Source of the DNA: Gammaproteobacteria bacterium
GTDB taxonomy: Bacteria > Pseudomonadota > Gammaproteobacteria > Steroidobacterales > GCA-2729495
DNA length: 64,000 bases
NCBI GenBank assembly: GCA_028285245.1
Contig: JANQPY010000057.1
Span: 62,001 to 126,000, forward strand
Direction: 5' to 3'
The notes under the pieces were generated by a model. The model had not been told where the DNA came from. It did not search any database and worked only from the letters and a program-made list of their open reading frames with translations. Numbering within the stretch: position 1 is the stretch's first letter; each line of letters begins with the position of its first letter. A program made the translations under genes and the position numbers. Positions 7,883 through 18,023 of this stretch are shown in pieces.

Positions 7883-9182
7883 CTCTAATGCGTTTGGCCC
7901 AGCCCTGAGCACGGGCGTGAATGTCCTCGAGATTACCGGTTTGCAGTTCGCGTTCCACGACACGCGGGCTGCCCTGAATCCAGACGTCAGTTACCTGATC
8001 ACGCGAGCCCGCGTAGACCACCTGCGACAGCGGCTCATAAACCGGCGTAGTGGAGGTACCGGATAAGTCGAGACAGATCACGTCCGCGGACTTGCCGGCC
8101 TCTAGTGAACCGATCTCGTGCTCCAGCCCCAGCGCTCGCGCGCCACCGAGCGTGGCCATCTCCAGCGCTGCGGCGGCGGGTAGGGCGGCTGCGTCTTCTG
8201 CCACGGCCTTGCCCAGCAGCGCCGCGGTACGCATCTCGCCGAGCATGTCGAGATCGTTGTTGCTAGCCGCGCCGTCGGTGCCCAGCGCCACATTCACACC
8301 CGCTTCGCGTAACCGGCCGACCGGGCAAAAACCGCTGGCCAGCTTCAGGTTGGACTCAGGGCAGTGCACGACGTGTGCGCCGCGCTCCGCGACAAGCTGA
8401 ATTTCTGCGTCAGTGAGTTGGGTCATGTGGACGGCCAGCAGCTGCGGATTGATCAGACCGAGTTCGTCGAGCCGGGCGATGGGGCGTCGGCCGTCCTCGG
8501 TGGCCAGCTCGGTTGATGTTTCGTGCACGTGCATGTGCACTGGTACCTCCAGCTCGTCTGCCAGCATGCGGATTCTGGCGAGCGCTTCGTCGCCGACTGT
8601 GTAGGGTGCATGTGGTGCAAATGCGGTTCGCACCAGTGCATGGCCGCGAAACTGGTCGTGTACAGCCAGCCCCTTGTCGAAGTAATCGGCTACGTCCGAC
8701 GCCCACGGCGTGGGTTGTTCAATCACGATCATGCCGACGGTTGCACGCAGACCCAGCTCGGCCATCACCTGCGCGCAGACATCCGGGAAGAAGTACATGT
8801 CATTGCATGCGGTGGTGCCGCTTAAGAGCATTTCCGCTCCAGCGAGCGCCGCACCGTCGCGCACGAATTCCGGGCTAACCCAGCGTCCCTCGGCCGGCCA
8901 CATATGCTGCGTGAGCCACTGCTCTAGCGGCAGGTCATCGGCCATGCCGCGAAACAGGGTCATAGCGGCGTGTCCGTGACAGTTGACCAGGCCGGGAAGC
9001 AAGACGTGCTCCGGACGATTGATTACGGACGCGCTGGGATAGTTCGCGGCCGCCTCGGCTTGAGGCAGGATCGCAGCGATACGGCCGTCCTCAATCACCA
9101 GGGCGTGCGCCTCCAACGCAACGCCTGCCGGCATCACGGGAACGATCCAGCGGGCATTGATCAGCAGGTGATTAGTGTCCAT
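7866..9182 (-). CDS. mtaD: TRZ/ATZ amidohydrolase, MtaD-like adenosine-type deaminase
   Basis: A 438-residue metal-dependent amidohydrolase. Metal ligands are visible as HGH in GLVNCHGHAAMTLFRGMADD, a His in VHMHVHETSTE, a further His in LAVHMTQLTDAEI, and the Asp of LGTDGAASNNDLDM. The family deaminates 5'-methylthioadenosine and S-adenosylhomocysteine. MtaD upstream of ubiG is the arrangement in Pseudomonas. It is the first gene of the minus-strand operon and is divergent from gyrA across 284 bp. Confidence 0.88.
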   Translation of the reverse strand: MDTNHLLINARWIVPVMPAGVALEAHALVIEDGRIAAILPQAEAAANYPSASVINRPEHVLLPGLVNCHGHAAMTLFRGMADDLPLEQWLTQHMWPAEGRWVSPEFVRDGAALAGAEMLLSGTTACNDMYFFPDVCAQVMAELGLRATVGMIVIEQPTPWASDVADYFDKGLAVHDQFRGHALVRTAFAPHAPYTVGDEALARIRMLADELEVPVHMHVHETSTELATEDGRRPIARLDELGLINPQLLAVHMTQLTDAEIQLVAERGAHVVHCPESNLKLASGFCPVGRLREAGVNVALGTDGAASNNDLDMLGEMRTAALLGKAVAEDAAALPAAAALEMATLGGARALGLEHEIGSLEAGKSADVICLDLSGTSTTPVYEPLSQVVYAGSRDQVTDVWIQGSPRVVERELQTGNLEDIHARAQGWAKRIRDAANG

Positions 9183-9466
9183 GAACGCGCACGCCCGGCG
9201 TGCGCCGGGACCGGAGATAATGCCTGATGCTCGGTGGTCTGCCTAGCATCGATGGCTCTGCGCAGGTACGCCTGCGCGGGCCTAGGCGAGGCTGCTGAGG
9301 ACCGCGTCCGGACTGTGGGTCAGCGGGGCGCTGTGCTAAAATTTCAGGCTAATTTCTATCCCCAATTGGGCCTCTTGATTAGAGCTTCAGCAGCACCTCG
9401 CGGTTGGTCAGACAGCCAGGCGCGCGCGAACCTGCGTCTTCGAATTAGCAACAGCGAACTCCACCG

Positions 9467-12007
9467 ATGAACGAAGTGGCCCAGGAAATTTTGTCCGTTA
9501 ATCTTGAAGACGAGATGCGTCAGTCCTACCTGGACTACGCAATGAGCGTCATCGTCGGGCGCGCGCTGCCGGACGTTCGCGATGGGCTCAAGCCTGTTCA
9601 TCGGCGCGTGCTGTATGCGATGCGCGAGCTCGGCAACGACTACAACAAGCCCTACAAGAAGTCCGCGCGTGTTGTCGGCGATGTGATGGGTAAATATCAC
9701 CCTCACGGCGACTCGGCGATTTACGACACCATGGTGCGCATGGCTCAGCCGTTTGCGATGCGCTACTTGCTCGTGGACGGGCAGGGCAACTTTGGTTCGG
9801 TAGATGGCGATCCGCCTGCGGCGATGCGCTACACCGAAGTTCGCATGACCCGGATTGCCGGCGAGCTGCTCGCGGACATCGACAAAGAGACCGTTGATTT
9901 CGTCCCGAACTACGACGACAACGGTACCGAGCCGGTCCTGCTGCCCACCCGGGTGCCGAATCTGCTGGTTAACGGTTCTTCAGGCATCGCGGTGGGTATG
10001 GCCACCAACATCCCGCCGCACAACCTGGGCGAGGTAATCGATGCCACGCTCGCGGTGCTGGATGACCCGGACGTCACCATCCCCGACCTGATGCAGAAGT
10101 TACCAGGGCCTGATTTCCCGACTGCCGGCTTGATCAATGGCGCCCAGGGGGTTTACGCGGCGTACATGACCGGTCGCGGGCGCGTGTACATGCGCGGCCG
10201 CACGCATGTCGAGAAGGTGGACGAGCGGGGCCGCGAGGCAATCGTGGTCACCGAGATTCCCTATCAGGTGAATAAAGCACGCCTGATCGAGAAGATTGCG
10301 GAGCTGGTGCGCGATAAGAAGCTTGAAGGCATCTCCGAGCTGCGCGACGAGTCCGACAAGGACGGCATGCGCATCGTGCTCGAGCTTCGCCGGGGCGAGA
10401 ACACCGACGTCGTGTTGAACAATCTGTTCAAGCAAACGCCGCTGGAATCCGTATTTGGCATCAATATGGTGGCCCTGCGGGACGGCCAGCCGAAGATTCT
10501 CAACCTCAAGGAGATTCTGGAGGCGTTCGTAGGCCATCGCCGCGAGGTCGTTACCCGCCGCACGGTCTATGAGTTGCGTAAGGCCAGGGAGCGTGCGCAC
10601 CTGTTGGAGGGCCTTGCGGTTGCCCTCGCCAATATCGACCCGGTTATCGCACTTATTAAGGAGTCACCTACGCCAGCCGAAGCCCGCGCCGGACTCATCG
10701 GCCAGGCCTGGGCGCCGGGCTCGGTCACGGCCATGCTCAAGCGCGCCGAGGGAATACAGACGCGTCCGGACGACCTCGAAGGGGAGTTCGGACTGCAGAA
10801 AGACGGCTATCGGCTGTCAGAGGCCCAGGCCCAGGCGATTCTGGACCTCCGCCTGCACCGACTGACTGGGCTTGAGCAAGATAAAATCCTCAGTGAATAC
10901 AAAGAAATACTAGATACTATTGAGGATTTAATTGAGATTCTGGAGCAGCCAGACCGGCTGCTGTCCGTCATTCGGGAAGAGCTTGAGGATATCCGCGAGC
11001 GCTATGCCGATGAGCGCCGCACCGAGATCCTGGAAAGCCACGACAACGTCACCATAGAAGATCTGATTCCCGAAGAAGATGTCGTCGTTACGCTGTCTCA
11101 CGGTGGCTATGCGAAGTCCCAGGGGCTGGACACCTATCAGGCGCAGCGTCGCGGTGGACGGGGCCGCGCGGCGGCCAAAGTGAAGGATGAGGACTTTATC
11201 GACAAGCTGTTCGTCGCGAACAGCCACGATACGCTGCTGTGCTTCACGAGCCTCGGCAAGGTGTATTGGCTCAAGGTCTATCAGGTGCCCCGCGGCTCGC
11301 GCGGTGCCCGCGGCCGGCCAATCGTTAACCTGCTGCCGCTGGACGATGGCGAACGCGTGAATGCGGTCTTGCCGGTCCGCGATTTTGAGACTGACCGGTA
11401 TGTGTTCATGGCGACCAGCCAGGGCACCGTTAAGAAGACGAGCCTGGAGGCATTCTCGCGGCCCCGGACCAACGGCATCCGCGCGGTTGAACTGCGCGAC
11501 AATGATTGGCTGGTCGATGTCGCCATCACCGATGGTGATCAGGATATTGTCTTGCTGGCCAGTTCCGGTAAGGCCATGCGCTTTCATGAATCGGACGTGC
11601 GGCCAATGGGCCGGACCGCAGCGGGTGTGCGCGGCATTCGCCTTGCCGATGACCAGCGCGTGATATCGCTACTGATCGTGACTGAGGGAGAGGTGCTGAC
11701 AGCCACAGCCAACGGCTATGGCAAGCGCACGCCGGTCAGCGAGTTCCCGGTGCACGGCCGCGGCGGTCAGGGTGTCATTGCCATACAGACAACGCAGCGG
11801 AACGGGGAGCTGGTTGGCGCCATTCTGGTCAATGAGACCGACGAGATCATGCTGATCAGCGCCGGCGGGACGCTGGTGCGCACCGCGGCCGAGGAGGTTT
11901 CCTCGCAGGGGCGCAATACTCAGGGCGTGCGGCTCATCCGTGTTGATGAGGGTGATCAGCTGGTCGGACTAGACCGTATCATTCCGCTTCCCGAAGACGA
12001 ATCCTAA
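9467..12007 (+). CDS. gyrA: DNA gyrase subunit A
   Basis: An 846-residue type IIA topoisomerase subunit. The catalytic tyrosine is Y122 in AMRYTEVRM. The quinolone-resistance region keeps Ser83 and Asp87 ([12 protein letters not shown]), the wild-type, quinolone-sensitive state in E. coli numbering. The C-terminal beta-pinwheel contains the GyrA box QRRGGRGR near residue 560 and repeated blades. There is no intein. The gene is preceded by the divergent mtaD and followed by serC, the usual order at the head of the serC-pheA-hisC-aroA-cmk-rpsA cluster. Confidence 0.98.
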   Translation: MNEVAQEILSVNLEDEMRQSYLDYAMSVIVGRALPDVRDGLKPVHRRVLYAMRELGNDYNKPYKKSARVVGDVMGKYHPHGDSAIYDTMVRMAQPFAMRYLLVDGQGNFGSVDGDPPAAMRYTEVRMTRIAGELLADIDKETVDFVPNYDDNGTEPVLLPTRVPNLLVNGSSGIAVGMATNIPPHNLGEVIDATLAVLDDPDVTIPDLMQKLPGPDFPTAGLINGAQGVYAAYMTGRGRVYMRGRTHVEKVDERGREAIVVTEIPYQVNKARLIEKIAELVRDKKLEGISELRDESDKDGMRIVLELRRGENTDVVLNNLFKQTPLESVFGINMVALRDGQPKILNLKEILEAFVGHRREVVTRRTVYELRKARERAHLLEGLAVALANIDPVIALIKESPTPAEARAGLIGQAWAPGSVTAMLKRAEGIQTRPDDLEGEFGLQKDGYRLSEAQAQAILDLRLHRLTGLEQDKILSEYKEILDTIEDLIEILEQPDRLLSVIREELEDIRERYADERRTEILESHDNVTIEDLIPEEDVVVTLSHGGYAKSQGLDTYQAQRRGGRGRAAAKVKDEDFIDKLFVANSHDTLLCFTSLGKVYWLKVYQVPRGSRGARGRPIVNLLPLDDGERVNAVLPVRDFETDRYVFMATSQGTVKKTSLEAFSRPRTNGIRAVELRDNDWLVDVAITDGDQDIVLLASSGKAMRFHESDVRPMGRTAAGVRGIRLADDQRVISLLIVTEGEVLTATANGYGKRTPVSEFPVHGRGGQGVIAIQTTQRNGELVGAILVNETDEIMLISAGGTLVRTAAEEVSSQGRNTQGVRLIRVDEGDQLVGLDRIIPLPEDES

Positions 12008-12061
12008 AGACAACCTGGGCCTGTTTATCTGGCACCTTGGCTGACGGGCAGAAACAACAAC

Positions 12062-13147
12062 ATGACGAATAGAGTCTTTAACTTCAGTGCCGGACCGGCA
12101 GCGCTGCCACTCGAGGTACTGGAGCAGATCAAAGCGGATCTGCCGGGCTGGCAAGGTTCCGGCATGTCGGTGATGGAGGTCAGTCATCGCTCCAAGGCGT
12201 TCGTGGGCGTGGCCGAGCAGGCTGAGGCCGATCTGCGCGCGCTGCTGAACATTGGCGATGACTACGCTGTCCTGTTCCTGCAGGGCGGCGCAACGATGCA
12301 GTTTGGTCTCTTGCCACTGAATCTGGCCAAGGAAGGCGAAACAGTCGACTACCTGGTCACGGGTTCCTGGTCAAAGAAGGCTGCGAAGGAAGCCGCTGCG
12401 GTGCGCACGACCAAGGTGGTGGCAACCGGCGAAGACGGTAAGTTCACTGATGTGCCCGCACGCGACGACTGGCAGTGCACCGCCGGCGCGGCTTACTTTC
12501 ACTACTGCCCGAACGAAACGATTCACGGGCTGGAGATCGCTGATCCGCCGAGCATGGGCGATACGCCCCTGGTGGCCGATATGTCTTCGACGATTCTCTC
12601 GCGGCCCGTCGACGTTTCGCGTTTCGGGGTGATTTACGCGGGGGCACAAAAGAACATTGGTCCGGCCGGGCTCACCATTATGATCGTGCGTAAGGATCTG
12701 TTGGCGAGTTCGCAGACCAATCTGCCAAACATCATGCGTTACGCAGCACAGGCGGATGCCGGCTCAATGCTTAACACACCGCCCACGTTTGCCTGGTACG
12801 TCGCGGGCCTGGTCTTCGCCTGGCTGAGGCGCCAGGGTGGCCTGGAGGCCATGGCGGAGGTGAACCGTTCGAAAGCCGAGGCACTTTACGCCGCAATCGA
12901 TGGGTCGGATTTCTACGCGAATCCGGTGGTGCCAGCGCACCGTTCCTGGATGAATGTGCCATTCACGTTGGCCAGGCCGGAGCTAGACGCCGATTTTCTG
13001 GCTGGATCGGCAGAAGCCGGACTAACAAATCTTAAGGGTCATCGGTCCGTTGGCGGTATGCGCGCGAGTATCTACAACGCGGTGCCGGCCGAGGCCGTGA
13101 CCGCGTTGATTGACTATATGCAGGCGTTCGAAAAACAACACGGCTAG
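12062..13147 (+). CDS. serC: Phosphoserine aminotransferase
   Basis: A 361-residue PLP enzyme converting 3-phosphohydroxypyruvate to phosphoserine; it also serves pyridoxine synthesis. The N-terminus VFNFSAGPAALPLEVLEQ and the motif GMSVMEVSHRSKAF are diagnostic. The PLP lysine is in VIYAGAQKNIGPAGLT near residue 197. The length matches E. coli SerC. It lies 54 nt after gyrA and 18 nt before a phosphoglycerate dehydrogenase gene that supplies its substrate. Confidence 0.97.
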   Translation: MTNRVFNFSAGPAALPLEVLEQIKADLPGWQGSGMSVMEVSHRSKAFVGVAEQAEADLRALLNIGDDYAVLFLQGGATMQFGLLPLNLAKEGETVDYLVTGSWSKKAAKEAAAVRTTKVVATGEDGKFTDVPARDDWQCTAGAAYFHYCPNETIHGLEIADPPSMGDTPLVADMSSTILSRPVDVSRFGVIYAGAQKNIGPAGLTIMIVRKDLLASSQTNLPNIMRYAAQADAGSMLNTPPTFAWYVAGLVFAWLRRQGGLEAMAEVNRSKAEALYAAIDGSDFYANPVVPAHRSWMNVPFTLARPELDADFLAGSAEAGLTNLKGHRSVGGMRASIYNAVPAEAVTALIDYMQAFEKQHG

Positions 13148-13165
13148 CACTGAAAGAAGTTGACG

Positions 13166-14344
13166 ATGTACACAATACAAACGCTGAACAACATCTCTGA
13201 CATCGGCCTGCAGCGCCTGCCACCCGAACTGTATCGGGTAACGGACGACGCGGTTGAGGCTGACGCCATCATGCTCCGCTCATTCAAGATGCATGATATG
13301 GAGATTGCGGGTTCCGTCCTGGCGGTCGGACGCGCAGGCGCGGGTGTCAACAACATCCCGATTGCGAAAATGTCGAAACGCGGTGTGCCGGTGTTCAATG
13401 CCCCTGGCGCGAATGCCAATGCGGTTAAGGAGCTGGTGGTTGGCAGCATGCTGCTGGCGGCCCGCAATCTGTGTTCTGCCTGGGACTATGTGCGCGAGCT
13501 CGACCTTCAGGGTGGCGAGCTCGACAAAGCCGTAGAGGCCGGCAAGAAACAGTTCGTCGGCTTTGAACTGCCATCGCGGACGCTGGGCGTCGTTGGTCTC
13601 GGCGCAATCGGCGTGCAGGTCGCTAACACAGCGCTGTCGCTGGGCATGCGAGTAGTAGGTTTCGATCCACAGATTACCGTTCGGCGGGCCTGGGAGCTGT
13701 CATCCGGCGTGCAGCAGGCTCGCAGTCTTGACGATCTGGTGCGGCGTGCGGACATCATCTCCGTGCATGTGCCACTGGTTGATGCCACCAGGAACCTCAT
13801 CAGCGCAGCACAGGTCCAGGCGATGCCCAAGGGGGCGGTGCTTATCAATCTGTCACGCGGCGGCATCGTGGAAGAAGAAGCGGTGCTGGCGGCGCTGGAT
13901 GCTGGCGGGCTGCAGAATTATGTGACTGACTTTCCCACTCGCGATGGTATTGACCATGCCGGCGTCATCGCCCTGCCGCATCTTGGTGCGTCCACCCATG
14001 AGGCGGAGGAAAACTGCGCAGTTATGGTGGCAGACAATTTACGCCAGTACCTGGAGCACGGCGTTATTCGCCACTCCGTCAATTTTCCCGAAGCCGATAT
14101 GCCGCGCGCGGATGCCTGGCGCATCACCGTAGCCAACGCCAATGTGCCGAACATGGTCGGGCAAATGTCAACGGTGCTCGCCGAAGCCGGGCTCAATATT
14201 GCCGATATGCTTAACAAGTCACGGGGCGATGTGGCCTATACCATCGTCGACCTGGATGGTGCAGTGCCGGCCGACACGCTCAATGCGCTGACGCAGATCA
14301 AAGGCGTACTGAAAGTCCGCGATCTTGGCCGTGCCGAGGCCTGA
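13166..14344 (+). CDS. D-3-phosphoglycerate dehydrogenase, short form with C-terminal ACT domain
   Basis: A 392-residue D-2-hydroxyacid dehydrogenase. Visible motifs are GAGVNNIPIAKMSKRGVP near residues 57-74, the NAD-binding GVVGLGAIG near residues 144-152, an Arg in LINLSRGGIVEE, and the catalytic His in IALPHLGAST. A C-terminal ACT domain (NVPNMVGQMSTVLAEAGLNI) suggests serine-type allostery. The start is the ATG at 13166, spaced 6 nt from GAAAGAAG; an in-frame TTG at 13160 is the alternative. It catalyses the step before SerC, and the two genes are adjacent. It belongs to the SerA family but is a short form, so I leave the symbol empty. Confidence 0.9.
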   Translation: MYTIQTLNNISDIGLQRLPPELYRVTDDAVEADAIMLRSFKMHDMEIAGSVLAVGRAGAGVNNIPIAKMSKRGVPVFNAPGANANAVKELVVGSMLLAARNLCSAWDYVRELDLQGGELDKAVEAGKKQFVGFELPSRTLGVVGLGAIGVQVANTALSLGMRVVGFDPQITVRRAWELSSGVQQARSLDDLVRRADIISVHVPLVDATRNLISAAQVQAMPKGAVLINLSRGGIVEEEAVLAALDAGGLQNYVTDFPTRDGIDHAGVIALPHLGASTHEAEENCAVMVADNLRQYLEHGVIRHSVNFPEADMPRADAWRITVANANVPNMVGQMSTVLAEAGLNIADMLNKSRGDVAYTIVDLDGAVPADTLNALTQIKGVLKVRDLGRAEA

Positions 14345-14365
14345 CCCCACCGTATAATCGGAAAG

Positions 14366-15472
14366 ATGTCCCGGTCCCCCGCATCGCAGTCGCCGCAGCT
14401 TGCCGATTTGCGCGAGCGCATTGATGCCATTGATCGGCAGATCCACGAGCTCATCAGCGAGCGGGCTCGCTGTGCGCAGGCGGTCGCGGTTGCAAAAGGC
14501 GAGGGCGGCGGTGCCATCGAGTATTACCGGCCTGAGCGTGAGGCGCAGGTGCTGCGTGCCGTGACGGAGCGCAACGATGGGCCGCTCAGCGACGAAGAGA
14601 TGGTCCGGCTGTTTCGCGAAATCATGTCCGCGTGCCTCGCCCAGGAAGAACCGTTAAAGGTGGGTTATCTGGGGCCAGAGGGTACCTTCACTCAGTCGGC
14701 AGTCTACAAACAGTTCGGTCACTCAGTTCGGGCTTTGCCGTTGGCGACCATCAACGAGGTGTTTCATGAGGTGGAATCGGGTTCCGCCGATTTCGGCATC
14801 GTGCCGATTGAGAATTCCACGGCAGGGTCGGTTTCCCACACGCTGGACAGTTTTCTTACGTCGCCTCTGAAAATCTGCGGCGAGCTGGAGCTGCGCATAC
14901 GCCAGCACTTGTTGGGCACTATGGATGATCTCGCCGGTGTCGAGCGAGTGTGTGCACACCCGCAGTCACTGGCCCAATGCCGTGCGTGGCTGCGGGAGTT
15001 CCTGCCAGAAGCCGGGCAGCAGGAAGTCAGCAGCAACGCCGAGGGCGCGAGACGAGCGCGTGATGAGGCGGGGACTGCAGCCATTGCGGGCGACGCTGCG
15101 GCAGAGGTGTACGGTCTAGCAAAGCTGGTCGCGGATATCGAAGATCGCCCCGACAACACGACCCGGTTCCTGGTCATTGGCCGCGAGCTGTTTCCGGCTA
15201 GCGGTGACGACAAGACGACCCTGCTGCTGTCCACGTCGGGTACCGACGATGCCGGTGCGCTCCACCGGCTGTTGGCGCCGCTGGCAGAGCACAAGATCAA
15301 CATGACGCGCATCGAGTCGCGGCCCTCGCGGCGCAAGAAGTGGGACTATGTGTTCTTCGTTGATATCGACGGGCATGTCACTGATGAGCCTGTGGCAAAT
15401 GCCCTCGCCGGACTTGAGTCAGGTGCCCAGTTGTTTCGGGTATTAGGGTCCTACCCCAAAGCGGTCCTTTGA
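14366..15472 (+). CDS. pheA: Bifunctional chorismate mutase / prephenate dehydratase
   Basis: A 368-residue fusion for phenylalanine synthesis. The chorismate mutase helical domain is at residues 10-95 (LRERIDAIDRQIHELISER). The prephenate dehydratase domain begins GYLGPEGTFTQSAVYKQFG near residue 98 and contains IVPIENSTAGSVSHTLDSF. The C-terminal ACT domain carries the ESRPSRRKKWDYVFFVD Phe-binding motif, so feedback inhibition by phenylalanine is expected. The start lies 22 nt after the dehydrogenase stop. In Pseudomonas it directly follows serC; here the dehydrogenase is interposed. Confidence 0.95.
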   Translation: MSRSPASQSPQLADLRERIDAIDRQIHELISERARCAQAVAVAKGEGGGAIEYYRPEREAQVLRAVTERNDGPLSDEEMVRLFREIMSACLAQEEPLKVGYLGPEGTFTQSAVYKQFGHSVRALPLATINEVFHEVESGSADFGIVPIENSTAGSVSHTLDSFLTSPLKICGELELRIRQHLLGTMDDLAGVERVCAHPQSLAQCRAWLREFLPEAGQQEVSSNAEGARRARDEAGTAAIAGDAAAEVYGLAKLVADIEDRPDNTTRFLVIGRELFPASGDDKTTLLLSTSGTDDAGALHRLLAPLAEHKINMTRIESRPSRRKKWDYVFFVDIDGHVTDEPVANALAGLESGAQLFRVLGSYPKAVL

Positions 15473-15585
15473 AAGCGCTCAGCCGGCGCGATACGTTGTG
15501 GCGGGCACCCTCAGCGTGTTCATTCTTTGGCCCATAAATTCTCACAGAGATTTGGTTTCCCGGCCGGCCACGGCGCTGCGACGTC

Positions 15586-16719
15586 ATGAGTAGCCACCCG
15601 CTTACCTCTCTGGCCGCGCCGGGGATTGCCGGATTGTCACCTTACGAGCCAGGGCAGCCAGTCGAGGAGGTCGCTCGTGCTTACGGCGTGCAAGACATCG
15701 TCAAGCTGGCATCGAATGAGAATCCATTGGGGCCGCCGGCTTCGGTCGTTGCCGCAATTGCTGACGCCACACACAACCTTATGCGTTATCCAGACGGTGG
15801 CGCGTTTGAACTGAAAGAACGGCTGGCAAAACATCATGGCGTGGCGGTCGAACAGCTGATCGTGGGCAACGGTTCCAACGACGTGCTTGCCCTGGTCGCG
15901 GAGACCTTCTTAACGCCTGACACCAGCGCGGTGTTTGATGCGCATGCGTTCATCGTTTACTCGCTGGTGACGCAGGCGACCGGTGCCACAGCGCTGCGCT
16001 GTACATCGCGCGCATCGCATCATCCAACTCAGCCGTTGGGCCATGATCCCGAGAGGCTGATCGCCACAGCGCGCGCCGACACGCGAGTCGTATTTATCGC
16101 CAACCCCAACAATCCGACAGGGAGCTGGCTTACCGAGACTGAGATTCGCGGCGTGTTGGATCACGCAGGTCCTGAGACGATTGTCGTGTTGGACGAAGCC
16201 TATGCCGAGTACGTAACGGAGCCGGAGTATCCGGACGGTGTGGCATTGCTGCAGGACTATCCCAATCTGCTGGTTACGCGCACGTTTTCGAAGATTTACT
16301 CGCTCGCCGGCTTGCGGGTTGGCTATGGCATTGCGCGTGCGGAGCTAATTGAGCTCCTCAATCGAGTCCGCCAGCCGTTCAACACGAGCAGCGTGGCTCA
16401 GGCGGCCGCCCGGGCTGCGCTCGATACACCAGAATTTGTTGCCGCCGCCCGTGCCGCCAATGGGGCTGGATTGGCGCAGTTGTCGACAGGCTTACGCGGG
16501 TTGGGTTTGTCAGTGCTGCCTTCGGTAGCCAACTTTGTGTTGGTTGATTTCGGCAAGCCTGCGCACGGCATCTATGAGGAGCTCCTGCGCGCCGGCGTCA
16601 TCGTGCGCCCGCTCGGCAACTATGGATTGCCCAATCACCTGCGCATCAGTGTTGGGTTGCCGGCGGAAAACGAGCGGCTGCTGGCAGCCCTCGCCGAGCT
16701 GCCCCTGGCCGCCGCCTGA
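15586..16719 (+). CDS. hisC: Histidinol-phosphate aminotransferase
   Basis: A 377-residue fold-type I PLP aminotransferase. Signature motifs are LASNENPLGPP near residue 41, FIANPNNPTGSW near residue 169, VLDEAYAEYV near residue 202, and the PLP lysine in RTFSKIYSLAGLRVGYG near residue 234. Enzymes in this position often also act on aromatic 2-oxo acids, which matters here because no separate aromatic aminotransferase is adjacent. The stop overlaps the aroA start (TGATG). A 113-bp gap separates it from pheA. Confidence 0.93.
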   Translation: MSSHPLTSLAAPGIAGLSPYEPGQPVEEVARAYGVQDIVKLASNENPLGPPASVVAAIADATHNLMRYPDGGAFELKERLAKHHGVAVEQLIVGNGSNDVLALVAETFLTPDTSAVFDAHAFIVYSLVTQATGATALRCTSRASHHPTQPLGHDPERLIATARADTRVVFIANPNNPTGSWLTETEIRGVLDHAGPETIVVLDEAYAEYVTEPEYPDGVALLQDYPNLLVTRTFSKIYSLAGLRVGYGIARAELIELLNRVRQPFNTSSVAQAAARAALDTPEFVAAARAANGAGLAQLSTGLRGLGLSVLPSVANFVLVDFGKPAHGIYEELLRAGVIVRPLGNYGLPNHLRISVGLPAENERLLAALAELPLAAA

Positions 16720-18023
16720 TGGCAGAGCTGCTGACACAGCCGGGAGGGGCGCTGCGTGGCACGCTTACCGTCGCCGGCGATAAATCGATATCACATCGGG
16801 CGCTGCTGTTGGGCGCGTTGGCTGATGGCGTTACGGAAGTGTCGGGTTTTCTTGCCGGAGAGGATTGCCTGGCGACGCTGGCAGCGTTGGAACAGCTCGG
16901 TGTATCCATCGCGCGACCCTCACCAACGGACGTGGTTGTCAAAGGCGTGGGGCTCAACGGGCTTCGCGCGCCGACCCGGCCACTGGATCTTGGGAACTCT
17001 GGCACCGCTATCCGGCTGATGACGGGGGTCCTGGCGGGCCAGGAATTCGATGCTCAGTTAGTCGGCGATCATTCGCTGTCTCAGCGCCCGATGGAGCGTG
17101 TCGCATCTCCATTGCGGGCGATGGGGGCAAAGATCGAGACAACCGACGGATGTCCGCCGTTGCGTGTCTCGGGTGGGCAGCGTCTGCAGGCGATCGACTA
17201 TCAGCTGCCGGTGGCCAGCGCGCAGGTGAAATCGGCGGTGCTGCTCGCCGGGCTGTACGCCCGGGGAGAAACGGTCGTCACGGAACCCGCCGTTACGCGT
17301 GATCACACTGAGCGCATGCTTGCGGCCTTTGGTTTAGATGTGCAGCGCGCTGGGCTGGTGACGCGTCTATGCGGTGGTCAAACGTTGACGGGTACAGCAG
17401 TTAGCGTGCCAGGCGATTTGTCCTCGGCCGCGTTTTTCATGCTCGCCGCCTTAATCACGCCGGGCAGTGAGCTGGTCATTGAAAATGTCGGCCTTAACCC
17501 GACACGCACTGGTGTGCTTGAAGTGCTCCGGCGTCTCGGCGGCAACCTCGAAGTGATTCCTGCTGCAAACGATGTGTCTGGAGAACCGGTGGGGCGGGTG
17601 ATAGTGCGCGCCAGCCCGCTGCGCGGTGCGGTGATCCCCGCGGCTCTGGTGCCCCTGGCAATTGATGAGTTTCCCGTGATCTTCGTGGCTGCGGCCCTGG
17701 CGTCCGGGCGAACCGTAATCGCCGGCGCTGAGGAACTGCGGCACAAGGAGAGTGATCGTATCGCGCGGATGGTGGCAGGCCTGACGGCACTGGGCATCGA
17801 TATCGATGAGCAGCCCGACGGCGCGTATATCCAGGGCGGAACCTTGCAGGGCGGTGCAATTGATAGTGGCGGCGATCATCGCATTGCCATGGCATTTGCA
17901 TCAGCGGGTGCTGCTGCAGCGGGACCGATACGCATTCTCGATACCGCCAACGTGGCCACCTCTTTTCCGGATTTTGTCTCTCGCGCCCGCGATGTCGGGC
18001 TGTCGATCGAGGCGTCGGCATGA
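16719..18023 (+). CDS. aroA: 3-phosphoshikimate 1-carboxyvinyltransferase (EPSP synthase)
   Basis: A 434-residue EPSP synthase of the shikimate pathway. Conserved segments are VAGDKSISHRALLLGALADG near residue 20, LGNSGTAIRLMTGVLAG near residue 88, and GGDHRIAMAFA near the C-terminus. In Pseudomonas the preceding tyrA is fused to aroA; here aroA stands alone and its ATG overlaps the hisC stop. The stop in turn overlaps the cmk start (ATGA), so hisC-aroA-cmk are translationally coupled. Confidence 0.96.
   Translation: MAELLTQPGGALRGTLTVAGDKSISHRALLLGALADGVTEVSGFLAGEDCLATLAALEQLGVSIARPSPTDVVVKGVGLNGLRAPTRPLDLGNSGTAIRLMTGVLAGQEFDAQLVGDHSLSQRPMERVASPLRAMGAKIETTDGCPPLRVSGGQRLQAIDYQLPVASAQVKSAVLLAGLYARGETVVTEPAVTRDHTERMLAAFGLDVQRAGLVTRLCGGQTLTGTAVSVPGDLSSAAFFMLAALITPGSELVIENVGLNPTRTGVLEVLRRLGGNLEVIPAANDVSGEPVGRVIVRASPLRGAVIPAALVPLAIDEFPVIFVAAALASGRTVIAGAEELRHKESDRIARMVAGLTALGIDIDEQPDGAYIQGGTLQGGAIDSGGDHRIAMAFASAGAAAAGPIRILDTANVATSFPDFVSRARDVGLSIEASA

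Noticed and set aside
9467..9800. Quinolone-resistance mutation in gyrA
   Set aside because: Ser83 and Asp87 are unchanged from the sensitive E. coli sequence.
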